A stretch of DNA of 10,984 nucleotides from Oscillospiraceae bacterium (GTDB lineage Bacteria > Bacillota > Clostridia > Oscillospirales > Oscillospiraceae). Location of the stretch: the NCBI GenBank assembly GCA_017936205.1, contig JAGBGB010000043.1, positions 1-10,984 on the forward strand, given 5' to 3'. Under the pieces are notes generated by a model. The model did not search any database. It saw nothing but the letters and a program-made list of their open reading frames with translations, and was not told the origin of the DNA. Positions 1 to 7,305 of the stretch are shown in pieces. Position numbers and translations under genes: made by a program. The stretch's first letter is position 1, and every line of letters starts with the position of its first letter.

Positions 1-1018
1 CTGGATGGACCAGTACCACGCCGACGGGCTGCGGATCGGCTCGGTCACTGCCATGCTGTATCTGGATTACGACAGGCAGGAGTACCACCCCAATATTTAC
101 GGCGGTAAGGAGAACTTAGATGCCATTTCCTTCCTGCGGAAGGTGAACAGAGGGGTCTTCTCCACCCGTCGCAATGCCATAACCATTGCAGAGGAGTACA
201 CCGCCTTCCCATTGGTAAGCAGACCGGACTATGACGGGGGCTTGGGCTTCCTGTACAAATGGAATATGGGCTGGCTTCAGGATATGCTGGCATATTTCCC
301 CCTGGATCCTCTGTGGCGGAAGGGCAGCCATGAGCGGCTCACCGCCTCTATGGACTATGCCTATGCAGAGAATTTCGTCCTGACGCTGCCTCACAGCCTG
401 TCTCAGAGAGAGGGAACTCTCATGTCCATGCTGCCGGGAGAGTATGATGAGAAGTTTGCGGATCTGCGTGCCTTCTACGGCTTCATGATGGCATTCCCCG
501 GGAAGAAGCTCAGCTTCATGGGCAATGAATTTGCCCAATTTGACCGCTGGAAGCCGGAAGGGCAGCTGGACTGGATGCTGCTGGACTATGAACGGCATCG
601 TCAGTTCCGAGCCTTCGTGAGGGCGATGAATCAAATCTATCTGAAGGATAGCTGCCTGTGGAACAATGATACGGAGGAGGGGGGCTTCCAATGGATCTGC
701 ATGGATGACCGTGACAATTCTGTCCTTGCCTTCCGCCGCATTGACCGCAGAAGTCGGGAGATCCTTGCGGTCTGCAACTTCTGCCCCGTGACAAGAGAGC
801 ATTACCGTCTTGGTCTGCCCAGACCGGGGGACTATGAAGCGGTGCTCTGCAGCGACGGGGAGGAATTCGGCGGCTCCGGTATGGCAGTACCTGTGGTCAC
901 GGCGGAGAAAAATCCCTTCCACGGTCTGCCCTTCAGCGGAGAGTTTACTCTGCCGCCCCTATCCACTACCTATTATAAACGCATTGTTGTGCCCCGTAAA
1001 CGGGATGAGGAAGCCTGA
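1..1018 (+). CDS. glgB: 1,4-alpha-glucan branching enzyme homologue (GlgB), 3' part, catalytic acids replaced
   Basis: This is the C-terminal 338 residues of a GH13 glycogen branching enzyme; the 5' part lies left of the window (reading frame from base 2). Family identity is clear: a DGLRI stretch followed by AMLYLDY, a GGKENLDAI block, TIAEE, a [13 protein letters not shown] block, [15 protein letters not shown], and a C-terminal beta domain ending [12 protein letters not shown]. Branching enzymes use three acids, E. coli Asp405, Glu458 and Asp526. Here the Glu is present (codon 191-193), but the nucleophile Asp of the DGLRxD motif is Gly (GGC, 38-40) and the Asp of the SHDE motif is Ser (PHSLS, codon 395-397). 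The preceding Arg (32-34) and His (392-394) remain. I infer a branching-inactive pseudoenzyme, perhaps a glycogen-binding or regulatory protein. The frame is open to a TGA at 1016-1018, so this is not an ordinary decayed gene. It is the first gene seen of the glycogen operon, 55 nt before glgC. Confidence 0.9.
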   Translation, partial: WMDQYHADGLRIGSVTAMLYLDYDRQEYHPNIYGGKENLDAISFLRKVNRGVFSTRRNAITIAEEYTAFPLVSRPDYDGGLGFLYKWNMGWLQDMLAYFPLDPLWRKGSHERLTASMDYAYAENFVLTLPHSLSQREGTLMSMLPGEYDEKFADLRAFYGFMMAFPGKKLSFMGNEFAQFDRWKPEGQLDWMLLDYERHRQFRAFVRAMNQIYLKDSCLWNNDTEEGGFQWICMDDRDNSVLAFRRIDRRSREILAVCNFCPVTREHYRLGLPRPGDYEAVLCSDGEEFGGSGMAVPVVTAEKNPFHGLPFSGEFTLPPLSTTYYKRIVVPRKRDEEA

Positions 1019-1053
1019 TCGGAGGAACCGATCTTATTATAAAATTTTATTAT
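1017..1053 (+). promoter_or_regulatory. glgB-glgC intergenic hairpin and AT-rich palindrome
   Basis: A perfect 6-bp hairpin, GATCGG (1017-1022) with CCGATC (1028-1033) and loop AGGAA, overlaps the last bases of glgB. It is followed by TTATTAT and a 12-base palindrome ATAAAATTTTAT (1039-1050). The tail is not a solid T run, so at most this is a leaky terminator or an mRNA processing or stability element between glgB and glgC. A weak promoter is also conceivable: CTGATC (1015-1020), 17 bp, TATAAA (1038-1043), but its -35 matches only 3 of 6. Function is inferred only. Confidence 0.35.
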
Positions 1054-1073
1054 CAGTACAAGGAGAGATGAGC

Positions 1074-2261
1074 ATGAACTTTCAGAAAAAGCATTGCGTA
1101 GCCATGCTGCTGGCCGGTGGTCAGGGTAGTCGTTTGATGGTCTTGACGGAGAACACGGCCAAGCCTGCAGTTCCCTTCGGTGGGAAGTATCGGATCATCG
1201 ACTTCCCCCTGTCAAACTGTGTCAATTCCGGCATTGATACCGTGGGCATCCTGACCCAGTATCAGCCTCTGGAGCTGAACGAGTACATCGGCAACGGACA
1301 GCCCTGGCATCTGAACCGCTCTCACGGCGGTGTACAGGTCCTGCCCCCCTATGCCAAGAGCAGTAAGTCCGAATGGTACAAGGGCACTGCCAATGCCATT
1401 TATCAGAACATTCCCTTTATTGAGAGATATGATCCGGATAATGTGCTGATCCTGTCCGGCGACCACATTTATAAGATGGACTATGCCGCCATGCTGCAGG
1501 AGCATATGAAGAATGATGCAGACTGCACCATTGCTGTCCGTACCGTTCCCATTGAGGAGGCAAGCCGCTTCGGTATCATGAACACCAATCCCGACGGCTC
1601 CATCTATGAGTTCGAGGAGAAGCCCAAGGTCCCCAAGAGCACCAATGCCTCCATGGGCATTTACATCTTCAAGTGGAGCATCCTCAAGAAGTATCTCATT
1701 GCCGATGAGGAGGATCCCAATAGTGAAAATGACTTCGGTAAGAATGTGATCCCTGCCATCCTCAACGCAGGTCATCGGCTCTTTGCCTACGAATTCCAAG
1801 GCTACTGGAAGGATGTGGGAACCATCAACTCCCTGTGGGAGGCGAATATGGAGCTGCTGGGCGAGGAGCCGGAATTCAATATTTACGGCGATCCCGGCAA
1901 GCGGATCTATGCCAGAAACTACGCCATGCCCTCTACCTTCATGTCCAAGAAGGCGGAGACAGATAACTGCTTCATTGCAGAGGGCTGCGAGATCTACGGC
2001 ACCATCAAGCACTCTATCATCTCCACGGGCTGTACCGTTGCCGAGGGTGCTCTGGTGGAGGACAGCGTGATCATGCCCAATGTTGTGATCGAAAGCGGCG
2101 CCATTGTCCGTCATGCCATTGTTGGCGAGGACTGCCGCATCAGCGCCAACGCTGTGGTAGGCGGCGCCTTCCCCGAGGGCGAGGCGAAGCAGATCGCAGT
2201 GATCGGTAAGAACAAGACCATTGAGGTCAATCAGTGTGTCAAGCCCGGTGAAATTTGCTAA
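1074..2261 (+). CDS. glgC: Glucose-1-phosphate adenylyltransferase, catalytic subunit GlgC
   Basis: ADP-glucose pyrophosphorylase makes ADP-glucose and pyrophosphate from ATP and glucose-1-phosphate, the committed step of bacterial glycogen synthesis. The 395-residue protein has the nucleotidyltransferase loop LAGGQGSRL (residues 13-21), [15 protein letters not shown], the catalytic Asp130 in [10 protein letters not shown], the sugar-phosphate motif FEEKP near residues 180-184 followed by SMGIYIF, YWKDVGT, and a C-terminal left-handed beta-helix region of hexapeptide-like repeats. All catalytic motifs look intact, in contrast to GlgD next door. The start at 1074 is chosen because AAGGAG (1060-1065) is 8 nt upstream; an in-frame ATG at 1068 is only 2 nt from that site, and frame further upstream runs through glgB. 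It probably forms a heteromer with GlgD, 20 nt downstream. Bacterial enzymes of this family are commonly allosterically controlled by glycolytic intermediates; nothing here shows which effector applies. Confidence 0.96.
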   Translation: MNFQKKHCVAMLLAGGQGSRLMVLTENTAKPAVPFGGKYRIIDFPLSNCVNSGIDTVGILTQYQPLELNEYIGNGQPWHLNRSHGGVQVLPPYAKSSKSEWYKGTANAIYQNIPFIERYDPDNVLILSGDHIYKMDYAAMLQEHMKNDADCTIAVRTVPIEEASRFGIMNTNPDGSIYEFEEKPKVPKSTNASMGIYIFKWSILKKYLIADEEDPNSENDFGKNVIPAILNAGHRLFAYEFQGYWKDVGTINSLWEANMELLGEEPEFNIYGDPGKRIYARNYAMPSTFMSKKAETDNCFIAEGCEIYGTIKHSIISTGCTVAEGALVEDSVIMPNVVIESGAIVRHAIVGEDCRISANAVVGGAFPEGEAKQIAVIGKNKTIEVNQCVKPGEIC

Positions 2262-2281
2262 TCAGAAGGGGGATAAAGACT

Positions 2282-3400
2282 ATGACTACTATGGGTATTA
2301 TTTTTGCCAATATTTATGACAGCTCCTTGGGAGATCTGACTAACAAGCGTACCATGGCATCCCTGCCTTACGGCGGCCGCTATCGTCAGGTGGACTTCTC
2401 TCTGTCCAATATGACCAACTCCGGCATCCGTCACATCGGCATCATTACCAAGAATAATTACCAGTCCCTGATGAATCACATCGGCTCCGGTCAGGAGTGG
2501 AATTTAGAGCTTATGGAGGGTGGTCTGGAATATCTGACTCCCTTCTCCACCGGCAACAACGCCCAGTATCGGGGGAAGTTAGAGGCTCTGCATACAGCTA
2601 TGAGCTTCTTGGAATTCTCCAAGGAGGAGTATGTGGTTCTGGTGGACAGCGGTGTGCTGTGTGCCATGGACTTCCGTCCCGTGGTACAGGCTCACGCACG
2701 ATCCGGTGCAGATGTTACCGTGGTAGTGAAGAAGGATGTCTGCAATGGGGAGAAGCAGCTGGATCTGGCAGTCCTTGAGGACGAGAACGGAAGGATCGTA
2801 GATGTGGTCTGCGACCACTGCCCCGATGAGAATTACATTGCCGGTATGGGCATCTTCGTTATGAGACGGGATTATCTGATGCAGCAGGTGGCAGATGCGG
2901 TTGCTCATTGCAAGTATCGCTTGGAGCGGGAATTCTTGGTCCCCAAGTTCCATAGCAAGAAGCTGACTATGAATGCCTTCCACTTCGACGGCGTGGCTCT
3001 GTATAACGAGAGCACCAAGGAATTCTTTGACAATTCCATGGCACTGCTGAAGCCCGAGGTTCGCAAGGGTCTCTTCGGCAACCCGGATCTGACCATCTAC
3101 ACCAAGGTTCGTGATGAGGTTCCCAGCTACTACGGCGAGGATGCCGAGATCAATGACTGCATCGTAGCCGACGGCTGCAAGTTAGAGGGTGAGGCAGAAC
3201 GCTGCATTCTCTTCCGTGGAGTTCAGCTGGGCAAGGATGCCGAGGTGAAGGACAGTATCATTATGCAGGACACCATCATTGGCGAGGGTGCAGAGCTGAA
3301 ATATGTGATCCTGGACAAGGATGTGACCGTCCCTGCCGGTGCCAAGTTCAAGGGCACCAAGAATCATCCATATGTTGTAAAAAGAGGAACAAAGTTATGA
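2282..3400 (+). CDS. glgD: GlgD, regulatory GlgC paralogue of ADP-glucose pyrophosphorylase
   Basis: This 372-residue homologue of GlgC is found mainly in Firmicutes. In Geobacillus stearothermophilus GlgD lacks activity alone but raises that of GlgC, so it is regarded as a regulatory subunit. The fold is kept (YGGRYRQVDFSLSNMTNSGIRHIGI, and a C-terminal beta-helix from about residue 285), but the catalytic sites are gone. The GGxGxRL loop is replaced by ANIYDSSLGDL (about residues 7-17), and the [10 protein letters not shown] motif by VDSGVLCAMDF, with the catalytic Asp lost. Translation is assigned to ATG 2282, with AAGGGGG (2266-2272) 9 nt upstream; ATG 2291 is the next candidate. The stop overlaps the glgA start by four bases (ATGA, 3397-3400), implying translational coupling. 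Expected partner: GlgC from the preceding gene. Confidence 0.95.
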   Translation: MTTMGIIFANIYDSSLGDLTNKRTMASLPYGGRYRQVDFSLSNMTNSGIRHIGIITKNNYQSLMNHIGSGQEWNLELMEGGLEYLTPFSTGNNAQYRGKLEALHTAMSFLEFSKEEYVVLVDSGVLCAMDFRPVVQAHARSGADVTVVVKKDVCNGEKQLDLAVLEDENGRIVDVVCDHCPDENYIAGMGIFVMRRDYLMQQVADAVAHCKYRLEREFLVPKFHSKKLTMNAFHFDGVALYNESTKEFFDNSMALLKPEVRKGLFGNPDLTIYTKVRDEVPSYYGEDAEINDCIVADGCKLEGEAERCILFRGVQLGKDAEVKDSIIMQDTIIGEGAELKYVILDKDVTVPAGAKFKGTKNHPYVVKRGTKL

Positions 3401-4827
3401 GAATTGCAATGATTGCTTCCGAGGCTGCCCCTTATGTCAAGACCGGCGGCTTGGGAGATGTGATGCAGGCCCTGCCCGGTGAGCTGGCAAAGCAGCGGGG
3501 CAATGAGGTGGTACTGATCCTGCCCCTTTACAAGAAGCTGAAGGAGGGCAAGCAGTTTGACTTAGAGCCTGTAGGAAATTTCACCATGGAGCTGTCCTGG
3601 CGTGAGAGCTATGTGGGCATTTTCCGCCTGAAGAGCCGCCGTAAGAAGCTGCAGGTCTACTTTATTGATAACGACTATTACTTCGGTGCTCGGAGCACTG
3701 TTTACGGAGATTTTGATGACGGGGAACGCTTCGCCTATTTCTCCAAGGCTGCGCTGGCTGCCCTGTATTATCTGGACTTTAAGCCCGATGTGCTCCATTG
3801 CCACGACTGGCAGGCAGCTATGGCTGTGGTCTACTGCAAGGCTCTGTATCACAGCTGGTGTCCCGGTGCAAAGACCGTATTCACCATTCATAATGTAGAG
3901 TACCAGGGCTGGGCGAATGCAGATTTCTTCGACAACACCCTGGGTCTGCCGGATCCCTTCCGCAGCGTTATGACCTTTGACGGTGCTGTGAATATGATGA
4001 AGGGTGCCATCGTTTCTGCGGATATGGTCACCACCGTTTCCCGCAGCTACGCTCAGGAGCTGTGCTATCCCTATTATGCACATAAGCTGGACGACATCCT
4101 CCGCAGCAACCGTCTGTGCGGCATTGTCAACGGCATTGATACTACCGTATATGATCCTGAGACCGATCCTGCTCTGAAGCATCATTACAATGCCGAGGAT
4201 TTGGAGGGGAAGAAGGCTTGCAAGCTGGCTCTGCAGAAGGAAATGGGCTTGGATATCCGTTCCGATGCTCCCATTCTTGCTATGGTCACCCGTCTGGCAG
4301 GGCACAAGGGTATTGACCTGCTGTGCTATATTTCTCAGAAGCTGGTACAGCAGAACATTCAACTGGTCATTGTGGGCACCGGGGAGAAGCAGTATGAATA
4401 TGCTCTCAGCGTTCTTGCAAAGGAGAACCCCGGTAAGGTAGCTGTTCGTCTTGCCTTCGATCCGGCTCTTGCCAGCCGTGTGTATGCAGGTGCGGATCTG
4501 TATCTCATGCCCTCTAAGTCTGAGCCCTGCGGTCTGTCTCAGCTCATTGCCATGCGCTACGGTACTGTACCTGTGGTTGCTGCAACCGGCGGCCTGCGAG
4601 ATACGGTTCCTCCCTATAATCCCGAAACCGGCGAGGGCAGGGGCTTCACCTTCCAGAGCTACAACGGAGATGACTTCTTCGGCGCCATTGAACGGGCAGT
4701 GAAGCTGTACCAAGAGGATCGGGATGCCTTTACCGCCCTTGCGCAGCGGGATATGAAGGAAGACTTTAGCTGGAAAGTCCCTGCAGGAGAGTACCAGCAG
4801 CTTTATAAAGAATTACTGGCAGAATGA
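3397..4827 (+). CDS. glgA: Glycogen synthase (ADP-glucose type), GlgA
   Basis: A GT5 glycosyltransferase of 476 residues, the same size as E. coli GlgA, transferring glucose from ADP-glucose to the non-reducing end of alpha-1,4-glucan in the cytoplasm. The nucleotide-sugar lysine lies in YVKTGGLGD (Lys15). Further motifs are HCHDWQAA, TIHNVEYQG, TTVSRSYAQEL, NGIDTTVYDPETD, MVTRLAGHKGIDLL and SEPCGLSQLIAMRYG with the conserved Glu376 (E. coli Glu377), ending TGGLRDTV. The residue before TGG is Ala where E. coli has Arg (RRTGG), a minor difference. The start ATG overlaps the glgD stop by four bases, and AGAGGA (3383-3388) lies 8 nt upstream inside glgD, so initiation is well placed. No signal peptide. 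It uses the ADP-glucose made by GlgC/GlgD encoded just before it. Confidence 0.97.
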   Translation: MRIAMIASEAAPYVKTGGLGDVMQALPGELAKQRGNEVVLILPLYKKLKEGKQFDLEPVGNFTMELSWRESYVGIFRLKSRRKKLQVYFIDNDYYFGARSTVYGDFDDGERFAYFSKAALAALYYLDFKPDVLHCHDWQAAMAVVYCKALYHSWCPGAKTVFTIHNVEYQGWANADFFDNTLGLPDPFRSVMTFDGAVNMMKGAIVSADMVTTVSRSYAQELCYPYYAHKLDDILRSNRLCGIVNGIDTTVYDPETDPALKHHYNAEDLEGKKACKLALQKEMGLDIRSDAPILAMVTRLAGHKGIDLLCYISQKLVQQNIQLVIVGTGEKQYEYALSVLAKENPGKVAVRLAFDPALASRVYAGADLYLMPSKSEPCGLSQLIAMRYGTVPVVAATGGLRDTVPPYNPETGEGRGFTFQSYNGDDFFGAIERAVKLYQEDRDAFTALAQRDMKEDFSWKVPAGEYQQLYKELLAE

Positions 4828-4866
4828 GCCTTTATTAGAAACATTGGAAAACATTTGGAGGACCCT

Positions 4867-7305
4867 ATGAAGAAAAGCAACCCCAAGGAAATCGTGACAA
4901 AGGATCTGCGCCCCGATATGATGGAGACTCTTAACGAGACTCTGCTCCGTCTCTACGGCGTGGAGATCAAGGATGCTGCAGAGAAGCAGATCTACCGTGC
5001 ACTGTGCGTGCTGGTACGCACCATGCTGACGGAGAAGAACCACAGCTTCAACAAGCGGTGCAAGGAGAAGCAGAGCAAGGAAGTTTACTATATGTCCATG
5101 GAGTTCCTGGTAGGAACCAATCTGCGCAACAACCTGTACAATCTGGGTATTGAAGCACAGTGCCGTGAGGGACTGGCACAGTACGGTATCAACATCGATG
5201 ATCTGTACGACATGGAGCCCGATGCAGGTCTGGGCAATGGCGGTCTGGGCAGACTGGCATCTTGCTATATGGATGCTGCTACCGGTCTGGGACATTCCGT
5301 TACTGGCTTCTCTATCCGCTATGAGTTCGGCATCTTCCGCCAGAAGATCGTTGACGGCTGGCAGATGGAATTCCCCGACAACTGGCTGGAAATGGGCGAT
5401 GTTTGGCTCCGTGCACGTCCGGATGATGCAGTTGAAGTGAAGTTCGGCGGCGAGGTTCGGGAATGGGTTGATGAGACCGGCCGCTTCCGTGTGGCACAGG
5501 TGGGCTACAATTCCGTGACCGCTGTTCCCCATGATATGTTCATCTCCGGTTACGACAGCGATGCAGTAAACCGCCTGATCCTGTGGAGCGCCAAGCTGCC
5601 TCAGAGCTTCGATATGGCAGCCTTCTCCCGTGGTGATTATGTCCGAGCTCTGGAACAGAATGCCATGGCAGAGACCATCTCCAAGGTGCTCTATCCTGCG
5701 GACGATCACATTCAGGGTAAGCGTCTGCGTCTGAAGCAGCAGTACCTGCTGGTATCTGCCTCCCTTCAGAGCATTCTGAAGCGGCACTTCAAGAAGTACC
5801 GTACCTATGACAATCTGGCAGATAAGGTCGCCATCCACATTAACGATACCCATCCTGCCCTCTGCGTACCTGAGCTCATGCGGCTGCTGGTAGACGATTA
5901 CGGCTACGGCTGGGATCAGGCTTGGGCCATTACCTGCAAGACCCTGTCCTACACCAACCATACGGTTATGAGTGAGGCTCTGGAACGGTGGAGCGTGGAG
6001 CTGTTCCGGGAGCAGCTGCCCCGTGTATACTCCATCTGCGAGGAGATCAACCGCCGCCTCATTGCCCACCTGAATACCATTTACCCCAACGACTGGGGCA
6101 AGATCGACTATATGGCAGTGATCGCCAACGGAGAGATCCGTATGGCAAATCTGTGTCTTGCAGCTTGCCACAAGGTCAACGGTGTTTCCATGCTCCATAC
6201 GGATATTCTCCGTAACGGCATTTTCCGTGACTATTGTCAGATCACTCCCGACCGCTTCATCAATGTTACCAACGGTATTGCATACCGCCGCTGGCTGTGC
6301 CAGTCCAACCCCCTGCTGACAGAGTACCTTACGGATCTGATCGGTGACGGCTTCAAACGGGATGCACGGGATCTGGAAAAGCTGCTGAAATACCACGACG
6401 ATACCACTGTTCTCAAGAATCTCCGTGAGATCAAGCGGAAGAACAAGGCTCGTCTGGCAGCCCTGATCGCAAAGCAGAACGGCGTCCGTGTGGATCCGGA
6501 TTCTGTCTTTGACATCCAGATCAAGCGTCTGCATGAGTACAAGAGACAGCTGCTGAACATTCTCCATGTCCTCCATCTGTACTGCAAGATCAAGGCTGAC
6601 CCCAAGGGCGACTATGTGCCCCGTACCTTTATCTTTGCCGCCAAGGCTTCTGCAGGCTATATCCGTGCAAAGCAGATCATCAGCCTGATCTGTGCGGTTT
6701 CTGCCTTCATTAATAATGATGCGGATGTCCGTGATAAGCTGAAGGTGGTCTTCATTGAGGACTACAAGGTCTCTCTGGCAGAGATCATCATTCCTGCTGC
6801 GGATATTTCCGAGCAGATCTCCGTAGCCGGTAAGGAAGCCTCCGGTACCGGCAACATGAAGCTCATGATCAACGGCGCCGTCACCGTAGGTACCCTGGAC
6901 GGAGCCAATGTGGAGATCCACCAGCAGGTCGGCGACGAGAATATCTTCCTCTTCGGCATGAAGGCACACGAGACCGAGGAGCTGTGGCAGCGTGGCTACA
7001 ATCCCAATGAATTCCTCACCGACGAGCTCCGTGAGGTGCTGGATATGCTGACCTCCGGTATTCTGGGTCAGCGCTTCGACGATCTGGTGTCCTGCCTGCT
7101 GACCAACCGCTTCGGCACGGCTGACCCCTATATGACCGTTGCAGACTTCAGCGACTATGTCCGTGTCCATCGTGACATTGAGGATACCTACCGTGATGAG
7201 CGGAAGTTCGGCAATATGTCCCTGACCAACATTGCCAAGGCAGGTCTGTTCTCCTCTGACCGTGCGGTAGAGGAGTACGCCGAGAACATCTGGTATCTGA
7301 AATAA
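4867..7305 (+). CDS. glgP: Glycogen/maltodextrin phosphorylase GlgP
   Basis: A GT35 alpha-glucan phosphorylase of 812 residues, close to the usual 800-840. It phosphorolyses alpha-1,4 ends to glucose-1-phosphate using pyridoxal phosphate. Motifs in order: EPDAGLGNGGLGRLASC, IRYEFGIFRQKIVDGW, IHINDTHPAL, SYTNHTVMSEALE, VTNGIAYRRWL, IKRLHEYKRQLLN, AAKASAGYIRAK, SLAEIIIPAADISEQIS and EASGTGNMK, whose lysine (Lys665, codon 6859-6861) is the expected PLP anchor. Variants are mild: AAKASAGY where GKAAPGY is common, and AGKEASG where AGTEASG or AGMEASG is usual. The start is ATG 4867 with GGAGG (4857-4861) 5 nt upstream; a TTG at 4855 would overlap that site. The 39-nt gap from glgA contains a near-direct repeat, AAACATTGGA then AAACATTTGGA (4839-4859), the second copy leading into the ribosome binding site. 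Co-transcription with the synthesis genes follows the glgBCDAP layout. Confidence 0.97.
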   Translation: MKKSNPKEIVTKDLRPDMMETLNETLLRLYGVEIKDAAEKQIYRALCVLVRTMLTEKNHSFNKRCKEKQSKEVYYMSMEFLVGTNLRNNLYNLGIEAQCREGLAQYGINIDDLYDMEPDAGLGNGGLGRLASCYMDAATGLGHSVTGFSIRYEFGIFRQKIVDGWQMEFPDNWLEMGDVWLRARPDDAVEVKFGGEVREWVDETGRFRVAQVGYNSVTAVPHDMFISGYDSDAVNRLILWSAKLPQSFDMAAFSRGDYVRALEQNAMAETISKVLYPADDHIQGKRLRLKQQYLLVSASLQSILKRHFKKYRTYDNLADKVAIHINDTHPALCVPELMRLLVDDYGYGWDQAWAITCKTLSYTNHTVMSEALERWSVELFREQLPRVYSICEEINRRLIAHLNTIYPNDWGKIDYMAVIANGEIRMANLCLAACHKVNGVSMLHTDILRNGIFRDYCQITPDRFINVTNGIAYRRWLCQSNPLLTEYLTDLIGDGFKRDARDLEKLLKYHDDTTVLKNLREIKRKNKARLAALIAKQNGVRVDPDSVFDIQIKRLHEYKRQLLNILHVLHLYCKIKADPKGDYVPRTFIFAAKASAGYIRAKQIISLICAVSAFINNDADVRDKLKVVFIEDYKVSLAEIIIPAADISEQISVAGKEASGTGNMKLMINGAVTVGTLDGANVEIHQQVGDENIFLFGMKAHETEELWQRGYNPNEFLTDELREVLDMLTSGILGQRFDDLVSCLLTNRFGTADPYMTVADFSDYVRVHRDIEDTYRDERKFGNMSLTNIAKAGLFSSDRAVEEYAENIWYLK

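Noticed and set aside
810..1073. A longer N-terminal start for glgC inside glgB
   Set aside because: The extra residues come from glgB read in another frame; the GlgC family begins just before the LAGGQGSR loop, and a good ribosome binding site fits ATG 1074.
4813..7170. A 785-codon open frame antisense to glgP
   Set aside because: It mirrors glgP almost end to end, a common effect of biased codon use opposite a well-conserved gene; glgP has complete family motifs, and the antisense product has none I recognise.
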